DNA of 64,000 bases from Grimontia marina (lineage in GTDB: Bacteria > Pseudomonadota > Gammaproteobacteria > Enterobacterales > Vibrionaceae): contig NZ_FIZY01000008.1 of the NCBI RefSeq assembly GCF_900060185.1, positions 1 to 64,000 of the forward strand, written 5' to 3'. Shown here in pieces: positions 28,020 to 37,126 of this stretch; position 1 is the stretch's first letter; every line of letters begins with the position of its first letter. The position numbers were made by a program, and so were the translations under genes. The notes under the pieces were generated by a model that saw only the letters and a program-made list of their open reading frames with translations, had not been told where the DNA came from and searched no databases.

Positions 28020-28103
28020 GCTCTTACTCTCAACGTTCAGGCTTCAAGGGTGAGTTCAATAGTTAACCCATCGGACACACTTTGTGCCCGACGGGTATTT
28101 CGA

Positions 28104-29102
28104 TTATCGACCGAGCTGTTTCAGTACGTTATCCAGTTTTTCTTTACCACCGATGCTGCTATAGAACTTCGGCCAAACAACGGTTGTTACGCTCTCAATC
28201 CATTCTTTTTCGTTATCAGCAGGCTCAGTGATTTCCATGCCTTTTGCTACCAGCTCTTTCTTGATGCGATCTTCCGTATTTTTAAGAAACTCAAAGCTAT
28301 TTACCGTGGCTTCCTGACCAGCCTCTAAAATAGCCTTTTGCATTTCGGGTGATTGGTCCTGGAAGACCGACTCACTGATGATGAGTGGCTCCATCGAGAA
28401 GATATAACGAATATTGGTCACGTACTTCTGTACCTCATTGAATTTCATGGCAGAAATAGTGATGTAAGGATTGTCCTGACCGTCAACTACACCTTGCTGG
28501 AGGCCGGTAAAGGTTTCCGACCACGCCATGGGTGTAGGGTTAATACCCAGCGCTTGATAGGAAGCAATCATGATTTCATTGCGGGGAACGCGGATCACCA
28601 AACCTTTGAGATCTTCAGGCGTTTTGACAGGGCGTTTAGAGTTAGTAAGAACGCGGAAACCCGAATACGCCCAACCAACAATTCTGACCCCTGCATCACG
28701 TATGGTGTTCTCCACAAGCTCTTTGCCGATATCGCCTTGCGTCAGCAGTCTCGCTTCTTCTGCTGACTGAATCACGTACGGCATCGTCAACAAGCCAACA
28801 GTGGGAGAAAAAGGCGTCACGTTGTTGATAGCTAATACAGAGAAATCAAGCAAGCCGATGGCTGCATTGTTGACTGTGTCTTGCTCGGTACCTAGCTGGC
28901 CATTGGGAAAGAGGTCAACCTTAGCTTTACCACCCGTTTTATCACTGAGTTTTTCAGCAAACGTTTTACCCAGTTCCCATTGTGTACCACCAGCAGCATC
29001 ACCCAGCGCCATTTTGAATGTTTGAGCGTATAACTGCGGAGTGGTCAGCGCCATGCTGAAAGCGGTGAAAATAGCGAGGACGTTACTACGAATTAATTTC
29101 AT
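28104..29102 (-). CDS. tauK: TRAP periplasmic binding protein (TauK/DctP type)
   Basis: A 332-residue DctP-family solute receptor. A signal peptide ends after QLYA near residue 26. The conserved binding-site Arg and Asn stretch is GLVIRVPRNEIMIASYQALG, then GWAYSGFRVLTNSKRPVKTP. It would capture taurine in the periplasm for the TauL/TauM permease. GAGGTTAAG precedes the ATG. The 219-base gap to tauY upstream contains no gene, so an internal promoter is possible. Confidence 0.87.
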   Translation of the reverse strand: MKLIRSNVLAIFTAFSMALTTPQLYAQTFKMALGDAAGGTQWELGKTFAEKLSDKTGGKAKVDLFPNGQLGTEQDTVNNAAIGLLDFSVLAINNVTPFSPTVGLLTMPYVIQSAEEARLLTQGDIGKELVENTIRDAGVRIVGWAYSGFRVLTNSKRPVKTPEDLKGLVIRVPRNEIMIASYQALGINPTPMAWSETFTGLQQGVVDGQDNPYITISAMKFNEVQKYVTNIRYIFSMEPLIISESVFQDQSPEMQKAILEAGQEATVNSFEFLKNTEDRIKKELVAKGMEITEPADNEKEWIESVTTVVWPKFYSSIGGKEKLDNVLKQLGR

Positions 29103-29321
29103 GATCTTAACCTCTTTAATTAATGTATTGGTTCTGACTTTCCTCGGGTGCTAGCCACCCAATACAGGTGGCAAAACGTTATGCTAGATATCTGTGTTAT
29201 TGCCCCAAACCACCTGAATCATCTATTTGCGGCAAGTTTGGTATCATGCTTGGTTCCATCAAACAGGTGCGCTGCAGCGAGCGCCTATCAATTTCTGATT
29301 CGAATTCATGCGCCTATATCT

Positions 29322-30773
29322 CTAGAGCACTTCGTCTTTTAAGTGATACCAACGATATAGGAACCGCTGCCCAAGCCGCCGAAATGGCGCAAAGTGTTCT
29401 GACTCAACAAGCTCCCTTACATTTGGATAAGGTAACTTTGACTGGAAAATCGGAAGATTGAGGTCTTTTGTGTCACCCGCAATCCACTGCGCTAACCGTT
29501 TGCCAGCCTGCGCGGAGTACATCACGCCATTGCCTCCATAACCCAATGCGTAATAAAGGGTCTCAGATTCGTTTGGTTGGAAAATCCTCGGCATCATGTC
29601 ATGGCTCACATCAACCCAGCCCCACCACGAGTAGTCGATACTGATACCTTTTAACGCAGGGAATTTTCGAACCATGTCCGCGTACAGCTTGTCCTCGTAC
29701 TTCTGCTTTGGTGCATCGAAACCGGTAATGGCGCTACGCGAGCCAATTTGTAGCCGATTATCCGGAAGTAACCGGTAGTAATGCCGAAGAACACGGGTGT
29801 CTGTGATAATCTGCGTTGTTCTGAAATTGCACGCCTCAATTTCTGAGGGTGTTAAAGGCCGCGTTACCATGGAATTAGACAGTATCGGCAACAAGCGGTT
29901 TTTCAGCTGAGGATGCAGCGATTGGGAGGTATAGCCCCCTGTTGCAATCCCTACGCTTTGTGCTTTTACCGTGCCATGTGGTGTTTGCAGGTAGTGGATG
30001 CCTTTTCGCGTCTCCCACCCAGTCACAGGGCTGGCAGGGTGTACTTTCACGCCTAAAGCACGTGCTTTTTTCAAATAACCAAAGGCCAATTTACCCGCAT
30101 GTATGCCAATACCCTCAGGCTCGTGCAACGCCCCTGCCGCTTCCACATCGTTGACGTATTGTTCTTTGACAGTCTGGGCATCAAAGATTTGAGCATCATA
30201 ATTAAACGTTTTACGAAGCAGTTGCGCCTCTTTGACTAGCCCTGGCATCACCTTCGCTCGGTGAGCAATATAGAGATGTCCGCCCGGCTGGGGATCACAA
30301 TCGATGTCTTTGATCAGCGATTTGAACGTTTCCATGCCATCTACACACTCTTGATGCATGCGAAGCGCCGTATCTAGTCCCCATCGCTCAATCCACTGTG
30401 AACGCTTTAACCGGCCAGAAGCGCATTGAGCCTGACCACCATTTCTGGTGCTGCATCCCCAACTGGTGCGGTTCGCCTCTAGAACAGTCGCTTTAATGCC
30501 ATAGTTTTCTGCCAGAAAAATAGCAGCGGTCAGTCCGGTAAACCCCGAGCCGACGATCACCACATCAGCATCAGTATCACCGGGCAGTGGTCCATCGTCT
30601 TCCGGTGGCGTACCCGCCGTACCAATCCAATATGAAGGAGAATAATCCCTACCCTTGCCCGGCGTCGCATCCACAAGGGGATCGTAGGCGGGGTCATAAG
30701 CATCAACTGCTGGCGTCGGGGAGCGGGAGAGCTCCTTTTCGACACCAGATATCTCTTGACTGGCTGATTCCAT
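29322..30773 (-). CDS. tauY: Taurine dehydrogenase large subunit TauY
   Basis: An FAD-dependent amine oxidoreductase of the DAO/GlpO fold, 483 residues from the ATG preceded by GGAGC. The dinucleotide motif ADVVIVGSGFTGLTAAIFLA is near residue 73, and the FAD-contact GCSTRNGGQAQCASGR follows. The relatives GGPO/PuuB share this fold. The adjoining tauX-like gene, xsc and pta make taurine dehydrogenase, which gives sulfoacetaldehyde, ammonia and reduced acceptor, the better call. The first 60 residues are Pro-rich and precede the Rossmann core. Confidence 0.85.
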   Translation of the reverse strand: MESASQEISGVEKELSRSPTPAVDAYDPAYDPLVDATPGKGRDYSPSYWIGTAGTPPEDDGPLPGDTDADVVIVGSGFTGLTAAIFLAENYGIKATVLEANRTSWGCSTRNGGQAQCASGRLKRSQWIERWGLDTALRMHQECVDGMETFKSLIKDIDCDPQPGGHLYIAHRAKVMPGLVKEAQLLRKTFNYDAQIFDAQTVKEQYVNDVEAAGALHEPEGIGIHAGKLAFGYLKKARALGVKVHPASPVTGWETRKGIHYLQTPHGTVKAQSVGIATGGYTSQSLHPQLKNRLLPILSNSMVTRPLTPSEIEACNFRTTQIITDTRVLRHYYRLLPDNRLQIGSRSAITGFDAPKQKYEDKLYADMVRKFPALKGISIDYSWWGWVDVSHDMMPRIFQPNESETLYYALGYGGNGVMYSAQAGKRLAQWIAGDTKDLNLPIFQSKLPYPNVRELVESEHFAPFRRLGQRFLYRWYHLKDEVL

Positions 30774-30815
30774 TGCTTGCTCCGATATCAATTGCTACAA
30801 GAATCCCAACAACAA

Positions 30816-31229
30816 TCAAACCACTAAGGCAGGTCTGTCTTTGCGGAAGGCATTTTTCACTGCAATCTTGCCGTCACGGAGCGTAAACACATCCACCATG
30901 CGCGCTTCTATCCGGCTGCCATCAGGCTTTGTTGCACAGAAAGTAGACTCAGTGATGGCTTTGCTCCCGGATAAAATCGTGTGCTCTGCATCTTTCCAAC
31001 ACACATCAGGAAAGGTTTTCCAGACTTGCTCAAATGCATCGCGGACGGCATCAAACCCTGAAATAGTGGTGCCTTGCAGTTCACTACCGGCTGCCGTAAG
31101 AAAAACGCAGTCATCCGTCATAAATGTCATCAGTGCTTCAACATCATGGTCATTCCACGCTTTCGAAAACGCGTCCAAAAAGTCAGTAGTGATGGAATCC
31201 GGTTTTGCCTGAGTCGTAGGGTTGTTCAC
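30816..31229 (-). CDS. tauX: Taurine dehydrogenase small subunit TauX
   Basis: A protein of about 137 residues with the SnoaL/NTF2-like fold (FLDAFSKAWNDHDVEALMTF, MTDDCVFLTAAGSELQG). TauX of this fold pairs with the flavoprotein TauY in known taurine dehydrogenase operons. A GTG at 31229 lies eight bases after AAAAGGAG. An upstream ATG at 31247 has no ribosome binding site and would put that site inside the gene, so I chose the GTG. It lies 42 bases before tauY. Confidence 0.85.
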   Translation of the reverse strand: MNNPTTQAKPDSITTDFLDAFSKAWNDHDVEALMTFMTDDCVFLTAAGSELQGTTISGFDAVRDAFEQVWKTFPDVCWKDAEHTILSGSKAITESTFCATKPDGSRIEARMVDVFTLRDGKIAVKNAFRKDRPALVV

Positions 31230-31399
31230 GTTAAAACTCCTTTTCATCCGCGGTCAGCGCTTTAAGCTGATCCTTGTTATTTTTGAAATCTGTCTCGGGT
31301 TAATTTTTTAGAGAGGTCTGGCCGAGAGCACTCAGCCAAACACTCACTCTTTATTTAAAGAATTTTCCTTCTCGGTGCTGTCGACTTCGCGACACGCGG

Positions 31400-33211
31400 T
31401 TAAACGTAATCCTGATACTTTTCTAGGAAGCGAACAGGTGTAGAAAGCGCATCACGACGGAATGGGTCTCCCAACTCTTGGGTACACATGATTTCAATCA
31501 CGGTGGTTTTCCCTTCGTTCATTTGTTTGTCGATGGCTGCTTTGAGTGCTGGGCCAACATCTTCCAAACGATCTACAGTGATACCTTCCGCACCCATCGC
31601 ACGTGCAATTTCTGCGAAGCTTTGGTTATCCAATTCGCCCGCCACAAATCGACGGTTGTAAAAATCAACCTGGTTCTTCTTCTCTGCGCCCCATTGACGG
31701 TTATGGAATACCACTGCGGTGACTGGAATGTTGTGTCGTACACAGGTCATGGTTTCAACCAGGCTCATTCCCCACGCACCGTCACCAGCGTAAGAAATAG
31801 CGGGTCTGTCTGGTGCTGCCATTTTGGCGCCAATAATGGTTGGGAAAGCGTAACCACAGTTACCGAAGCTCATTGCCGCGAAGAAGCTGCGGGGCTTTTC
31901 GAATCTTAGGTAGCTGTTAGCAATGGAGTTGATGTTGCCAATGTCAGTAGAGACCATGACATCCTCAGGCATGGCTTTTTCAAGCTCGCGCAGGACTTGG
32001 CGCGGATGGAGGTATTCGCCACCGGAAAATGGAGTTTCATTCGCGTTGTGCTCAATCATATCGAGGCTGAAAGCGTCTTTTTCATGCGTCCACTCATCCA
32101 GCTCTTTTTCCCAGGCATCTTTTTCCTGTTTCATGATGCCGAGACGCTCTTCTTTATTGCTGTCACAAGCCAGCTCTCGGCTACTTAACCGTTCAGTCAG
32201 TGCCACCGCTGCTGCTTTCGCATCACCACAGATACCAACTGAAATTTTCTTCACCAATCCCAGCATTTTGTTGTCAGCGTCAATCTGGATGATTTTGGCG
32301 TTCTGCGGCCAATAATCGAGACCATGTTGTGGCAAGGTGCCAAATGGACCCAGACGGGAACCCAAAGCAATGACAACGTCTGCTTGCGCGATCAATTTCA
32401 TCGCCGCTTTTGAGCCTTGGTAGCCCAGTGGACCACACCATTGTGGGTGTGAAGCCGGGAAAGAGTCATTGTGCAGATAGCTGTTTACCACTGGCGCACC
32501 TAAACGCTCAGCCAGCGCTTTACACTCTTCTACAGCGTCAGCCATTACCACGCCGCCACCGGAAATGATCACAGGGAACTTGGCTTCTGCGAGAATATCA
32601 GCAGCCTCATTCAAGCTTTTCTCACCGCCAGGACCACGGTCTAAACGGGCAGGTTTTGGAATTTCACAAGTGATTTCACCATAGAAATAGTCGCGCGGAA
32701 TATTCAGTTGCGTTGGGCCCATTTCGCTCATGGCTCTGTCAAAGCAGCGTCCTGTGTACTCCGCCATTCTTGCTGGGTGAGTGACATGTCCTTGGTATTT
32801 AGTAAATTCCTGAAACATTGGCAGCTGATTACACTCTTGGAATCCGCCCAACCCCATGGTCATGGTTCCTGTTTCCGGTGTAATCATCACCACTGGGCTG
32901 TGTGCCCAATAAGCCGCTGCTATCGCAGTCACACAATTACTGATCCCTGGGCCATTCTGTCCAATCACCACCCCATGATTCCCTGATACACGTGAGTAAC
33001 CATCTGCCATGTGCGCTGCACCTTGCTCATGAACGACCGGGATCATTTGAATACCCGCAGGCGCGAAGATATCCATCGCATCCATGAATGCAGAGCCCAT
33101 GATGCCAAACATCGTTGTGACGTTGTTTGCGACCAGTGTTTCCACGAATGCTTCTGATGGCGTCATCTTGGTTGGACCTTCAACAACAGTGCGCATCGAT
33201 GATTCACTCAT
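31400..33211 (-). CDS. xsc: Sulfoacetaldehyde acetyltransferase Xsc
   Basis: A thiamine-diphosphate enzyme of 603 residues that turns sulfoacetaldehyde and phosphate into sulfite and acetyl phosphate. The cofactor-activating Glu lies in IQMIPVVHEQGAAHMADGYS, and the GDG...N metal/TPP motif runs from YAGDGAWGMSLVETM to VVFHNRQWGAEKKNQ, as in characterised Xsc proteins. AAGGAG sits before the ATG at 33211. It heads the operon. No sulfite exporter or sulfite dehydrogenase is seen within the window, so those must be elsewhere. Confidence 0.95.
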   Translation of the reverse strand: MSESSMRTVVEGPTKMTPSEAFVETLVANNVTTMFGIMGSAFMDAMDIFAPAGIQMIPVVHEQGAAHMADGYSRVSGNHGVVIGQNGPGISNCVTAIAAAYWAHSPVVMITPETGTMTMGLGGFQECNQLPMFQEFTKYQGHVTHPARMAEYTGRCFDRAMSEMGPTQLNIPRDYFYGEITCEIPKPARLDRGPGGEKSLNEAADILAEAKFPVIISGGGVVMADAVEECKALAERLGAPVVNSYLHNDSFPASHPQWCGPLGYQGSKAAMKLIAQADVVIALGSRLGPFGTLPQHGLDYWPQNAKIIQIDADNKMLGLVKKISVGICGDAKAAAVALTERLSSRELACDSNKEERLGIMKQEKDAWEKELDEWTHEKDAFSLDMIEHNANETPFSGGEYLHPRQVLRELEKAMPEDVMVSTDIGNINSIANSYLRFEKPRSFFAAMSFGNCGYAFPTIIGAKMAAPDRPAISYAGDGAWGMSLVETMTCVRHNIPVTAVVFHNRQWGAEKKNQVDFYNRRFVAGELDNQSFAEIARAMGAEGITVDRLEDVGPALKAAIDKQMNEGKTTVIEIMCTQELGDPFRRDALSTPVRFLEKYQDYV

Positions 33212-33229
33212 AATGTTCTCCTTGCTAAA

Positions 33230-33326
33230 TTTCATATTATGGAATTTAATGTTTCGTTATACGGAATTTAAAATTTAGTTAATGACATGTTTCGGGATTG
33301 GTCAACCAAAAATTCATATAACGGAA
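33230..33326. promoter_or_regulatory. Three palindromic operators between xsc and cobS-like gene
   Basis: Three 15-base imperfect palindromes lie at 33230-33244 (TTTCATATTATGGAA), 33252-33266 (TTTCGTTATACGGAA) and 33312-33326 (ATTCATATAACGGAA). Consensus WTTCRTWTWAYGGAA. The first two are 22 bases apart, about two helical turns. The TTC...GAA architecture fits IclR-family sites, and an IclR gene lies 3 kb away. Confidence 0.65.
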
Positions 33327-33420
33327 CTTTTGATATCGAAAGTCTCACCAGCGAGAAATCGCCTCGTTGGTAAAAACAAGACATAAGAAGGCTCGCTAAA
33401 GGCTTAATAACGGAGGAAAA

Positions 33421-34404
33421 ATGGAGAGGACGATGATGCAAGGACCCGATATCCAGGTGTCGGCCAAAGAAACATTCGGTATCGATACAGGGTTAGTTGT
33501 ACCCGCTTTTTCCAGCACCAGCGAGTTAGTGCCCAAAATCGACCCTGACTATGTCTTCAATCCAGAAGTGACCAGTGCGATTCTCGCGGGCTTCGCTCAC
33601 AACCGGAGAACACTGATTCAAGGGCTACATGGCACGGGTAAATCCACCCACATTGAGCAAGTTGCAGCCCGGCTTAACTGGCCTTGCATGAGGATTAACC
33701 TTGATGGGCATATCAGTCGATTGGATTTGGTAGGAAAAGATACCTTGGTGATCCGAGACGAAAAGCAGGTCACCGAATTCCAGGACGGTATTCTGCCCTG
33801 GTCTGCGGCACAACCGATTGCGCTGATCCTCGACGAATATGACGCCGGCAGACCTGATGTCATGTTTGTTATTCAGCGCTTACTTGAGAAAGACGGAAAG
33901 CTTGTCCTGACTGACAAAAACCGGGTGATAGAGCCTCACCCTTCATTCCGCCTGTTTGCCACAGCCAACACTGTCGGTTTAGGCAATTTGCAGGGCCTGT
34001 ATCATGGTACTCAGGTATTAAACCAAGCCCAGATCGACCGATGGAATCTGGTTGTCACTCTGAACTACCTCAAGCCAGAAACAGAAGCCAAGATTGTTCT
34101 TGCGCGTGTTCCATCAAAAAACACAGAACGCGGACGAAAGCTGGTGGCTCAAATGGTTGAGATTGCCAACCTGACACGCAAAGCGTTTTCAACCGGTGAC
34201 ATATCAACCTTAATGTCGCCACGAACCGTGATCACGTGGGCAGAGAATTGTGAAATATTCAGTGACCCTAGAACTGCCTTCCGCCTCACCTTCCTCAATA
34301 AATGTGATGAAGCTGAATGGCCAATCATCAACGAGCTTTATCAACGTTGTTTTAATGAGGAAGTCATCAAGGAAGACTCCGCTTTAACGGGTGCTGAAAG
34401 ATGA
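33421..34404 (+). CDS. CobS-like AAA+ ATPase (MoxR-type)
   Basis: A 327-residue AAA+ protein closely resembling CobS, the ATPase of the aerobic cobaltochelatase. Walker A is at 66-75 (QGLHGTGKST), Walker B at 133-140 (IALILDEYD), and sensor 1 is FRLFATANTVGLGN. CobS forms a ring with CobT that drives cobalt insertion by CobN. No CobN or other corrin gene is in this window, so insertion of cobalt is not shown; as a MoxR relative it may remodel another metalloenzyme. It is divergent from xsc, with GGAGG upstream, and overlaps the next gene by four bases. Confidence 0.85.
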   Translation: MERTMMQGPDIQVSAKETFGIDTGLVVPAFSSTSELVPKIDPDYVFNPEVTSAILAGFAHNRRTLIQGLHGTGKSTHIEQVAARLNWPCMRINLDGHISRLDLVGKDTLVIRDEKQVTEFQDGILPWSAAQPIALILDEYDAGRPDVMFVIQRLLEKDGKLVLTDKNRVIEPHPSFRLFATANTVGLGNLQGLYHGTQVLNQAQIDRWNLVVTLNYLKPETEAKIVLARVPSKNTERGRKLVAQMVEIANLTRKAFSTGDISTLMSPRTVITWAENCEIFSDPRTAFRLTFLNKCDEAEWPIINELYQRCFNEEVIKEDSALTGAER

Positions 34405-36149
34405 GTCGCGCTCACCACCCCGAGCCCGCACCTTTTACCCGAGCCCAGCAGCGCAGACGGGAACTGACTCTGGCAACCATCCGATCGGAAACGGGCAACC
34501 CGGAGCTCAAACTTCGTGGTGAGCGTTTTTACAATGGAGCGGTGTATGTGCCGATCTCGGCCGCTCACTTACAGGCTCATGACCTTTACCATGATGCGCA
34601 AGCACAGCGCGGGCGGGCTGATTCAATTTCAGCGCGTCTATTATTCAGCGATCCTGATGTTCACCGCTCAACCATGCCTGCAGACCCTGTCGCTGGCATG
34701 CTGTATGACCTCCTGGAACAATTTCGCACAGAAGCTCTTCTCAGCAGAAACCACCAGCCAGGCACACAACAAAATATTCGCCATCGGTTTGACGCTTGGA
34801 GCAGGCTCGCATTGCACGCGAATCTGATGGAATCAAAGCTCGGTATCTTAATTTTCACTGTGATACAGATTGTCCGTTCACGCCTGTTTTCAACGCCCAT
34901 CGACCCAGAAATTGAAGATTTAATAGAGGCGACCCGCGCCGGTATCACACCCAGTCTGGGTTCAGAACTGGCAGGTCTTCGTCGCAATAAAGACCATCAA
35001 ACTTTTTACGGCCGATACGCTCTATCACTGGCTGAGAAAGTGTCCAACATGGTGAGTGAGTGTGAGAACAATGAAGATGGCAGTGAAAGGAGTGAGCAGA
35101 TCCTCAGTGCTTTTCCCCTGTTACTCAACACGGATATAGAAGCCGACAATACCTACTCTTCAGTCACAGGGGGAAACAGCAAATCATTTGAAATGCACCG
35201 TCTTCAATATCGGGTTTTTAACCGTGAATTCGATACCGAGATCGACGCATGCAGTTTGGTGAGAAAAGCACAGCTTACAGAATTTCGCTCACATCTTGAT
35301 AAACGCTTTCTTCATCTGGGACTGAACCTTCGGGAAATATCCAGACGCCTACTGCTTTGTTTGAACCAAAAAACGCGCGACGGCTGGCAATTTGAGGAGG
35401 AGGAAGGTTACATCGATGGAAGCCGCCTTCCACAGGCTGTCTCATCGCCTACGGAAAGGCGCGTATTTATCAAAGAACACTTCGTTGAACGTCCTGATAG
35501 CGCTGTCACCCTACTGATTGACTGCTCCGGCTCCATGAGACAGCACATGGAAAACATTATCCATCTCGTTGATGGGCTGGTCAGGGCACTTGGCATTGGT
35601 GGCGTGCCTACTGAAGTTCTGGGATACACAACCTGTGCTTGGAATGGCGGGCGGCCTTACAAAAAATGGCTAATGACAGGTAGGCAAGCCATGCCAGGCA
35701 GAATGAATGAAGTGTGCCATTTGATTTTCAAAGATGCTGGAACACATTGGCGCCAAGGCTCTAAAAACCTGGCGGCATTGATGAAGGGAGATATTTTCCG
35801 TGAAGGTATTGATGGCGAAGCGATTGAATGGGCATGTGCAAGGTCGCGTCAGATAGATGCCTCAAGACATCTATTGCTGGTGATATCTGATGGAAGTCCG
35901 ATGGATACCGCCACCAACCTGATCAATGACGACTTCTATTTGGATAACCACCTCAAGCAAGTCATAGCAAGCCGAGAAAAACAGGGCGATATCATCACTG
36001 CTCTGGGTGTGGGTGTGGACCTTAGCCGCTTTTACCCACTCAATTTAACCTTAGACATCGACTTCCAACCTGATAGTGCGACTTTCAACGATGTCATCAC
36101 ACTGATTGCAGAATCAGTACGAAGATCTGATGGCAAAAGGAGGTCATGA
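34401..36149 (+). CDS. CobT-like VWA-domain protein
   Basis: A 582-residue partner of the CobS-like ATPase. The C-terminal VWA domain has a MIDAS motif DCSGSM at 374-379 and CobT-type stretches VLGYTTCAWNGGRPYKKW and EWACARSRQIDASRHLLLVI. The N-terminal half is helical. The long acidic linker of classical CobT (usually before the VWA domain) is short here. The start overlaps the cobS-like stop, so the two are coupled. The pair may serve cobaltochelatase or, given its location, another client. Confidence 0.85.
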   Translation: MSRAHHPEPAPFTRAQQRRRELTLATIRSETGNPELKLRGERFYNGAVYVPISAAHLQAHDLYHDAQAQRGRADSISARLLFSDPDVHRSTMPADPVAGMLYDLLEQFRTEALLSRNHQPGTQQNIRHRFDAWSRLALHANLMESKLGILIFTVIQIVRSRLFSTPIDPEIEDLIEATRAGITPSLGSELAGLRRNKDHQTFYGRYALSLAEKVSNMVSECENNEDGSERSEQILSAFPLLLNTDIEADNTYSSVTGGNSKSFEMHRLQYRVFNREFDTEIDACSLVRKAQLTEFRSHLDKRFLHLGLNLREISRRLLLCLNQKTRDGWQFEEEEGYIDGSRLPQAVSSPTERRVFIKEHFVERPDSAVTLLIDCSGSMRQHMENIIHLVDGLVRALGIGGVPTEVLGYTTCAWNGGRPYKKWLMTGRQAMPGRMNEVCHLIFKDAGTHWRQGSKNLAALMKGDIFREGIDGEAIEWACARSRQIDASRHLLLVISDGSPMDTATNLINDDFYLDNHLKQVIASREKQGDIITALGVGVDLSRFYPLNLTLDIDFQPDSATFNDVITLIAESVRRSDGKRRS

Positions 36150-36273
36150 AAACCGTGATTTAGTCGTCAACGCCGAAGCGGGATAAATGGCAGAGGATTT
36201 CATTTTTCAAGATGGTTTGTTGTCATTTTCCAGAATTTTGATATATATGGCGGGTATGGAATAAGGGAGAACC

Positions 36274-37077
36274 ATGAAAACGAAGAACAAATCTGATCTG
36301 GCTGTTGTGGACGGCGACACGCCAACATTACGTCTATTTTCATTGCTGGAACTTATCGCTAAAAAAGACGAATTTTTCTCGCTACAAGATCTCACCGAAG
36401 AAACCAACATCCCTAAGCCTTCACTGCATAGAATGCTTCAACAGCTGGAAAGTGCGGGTATCATCCAGCGCGACGGTGACGACAGACACTATGGTAAAGG
36501 CGCAAGACTGCGTCATATGGCAGAGAATGTCTTGCTCAACTCCACCACGCACAGCGCACGACACAACCTGTTGAGCCAATTAAGAGATGAAGTGGGTGAA
36601 AGCTGTAACCTGACATCCCTGTCCGGCGGTGAGGTCATTTACGTAGACCGCGTTGAAACGGAAGCTCCATTGCGTTTCCATTTACACCCTGGTTCCCGAG
36701 TCCCCGTTCACTGCTCAGCAACAGGTAAACTGTTTCTGGCCAATATGACCCCTTCTCAGCGCCGCAGACTGCTTGGTAACTCTGAAATGACCGCCTTCAC
36801 CGAGAAAACGATCACTGACCTGGCTTCGTTGGAGGAAGAACTGGAAAACGTTCGTGCCTGCGGTTACGCCATCGACAACGAAGAGTTCCTACCCGGATTG
36901 TTGTGTGTCGCGGTTCTTGTGCCATCCAAGCGCGGAAAATCCAATCTCGCTGTCGCCATTCAGGCACCTATCATGCGACTCAAAGCCGACCAAGCCTTAC
37001 ATTTCCTCCCTGCACTGCAAAGGGCATCTCTCGCGTTTGCGAAGATAGAAGAAGAAAGCTGGGGTGAAGATTCTTGA
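36274..37077 (+). CDS. IclR-family regulator
   Basis: A 267-residue regulator. The N-terminal winged helix (about 15-80: ALTEETNIP-like LTEETNIPKPSLHRMLQQLE) is followed by the IclR effector domain (ESCNLTSLSGGEVIYVDRVE; VHCSATGKLFLANM; GYAIDNEEFLPGLLCVAVLV). GGGAG precedes the ATG. It follows the cobT-like gene by 124 bases on the same strand. The three palindromes in the xsc/cobS gap suggest that it governs the taurine operon and the CobST-like pair, with a taurine-derived ligand possible. This is inference. Confidence 0.88.
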   Translation: MKTKNKSDLAVVDGDTPTLRLFSLLELIAKKDEFFSLQDLTEETNIPKPSLHRMLQQLESAGIIQRDGDDRHYGKGARLRHMAENVLLNSTTHSARHNLLSQLRDEVGESCNLTSLSGGEVIYVDRVETEAPLRFHLHPGSRVPVHCSATGKLFLANMTPSQRRRLLGNSEMTAFTEKTITDLASLEEELENVRACGYAIDNEEFLPGLLCVAVLVPSKRGKSNLAVAIQAPIMRLKADQALHFLPALQRASLAFAKIEEESWGEDS

Positions 37078-37126
37078 TGCTACCGGTACACACCAAAAAT
37101 ACGAATATTCCAACTACTTGCCGATC

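Noticed and set aside
29203-29218. CCCAAACCACCTGAA, similar to the end of the MITE-like elements
   Set aside because: Only about 15 bases match and the neighbouring sequence does not continue the similarity, so it is probably chance or an unrecognisable relic.
29322-30773. Gamma-glutamylputrescine oxidase annotation for the flavoprotein
   Set aside because: The fold is shared, but the adjacent TauX-like gene, xsc, pta and TRAP genes make taurine dehydrogenase the better call.
33421-36149. Reading the CobS/CobT-like pair as proof of local vitamin B12 synthesis
   Set aside because: No cobN or other corrin gene is in the window, so only the family resemblance is stated.
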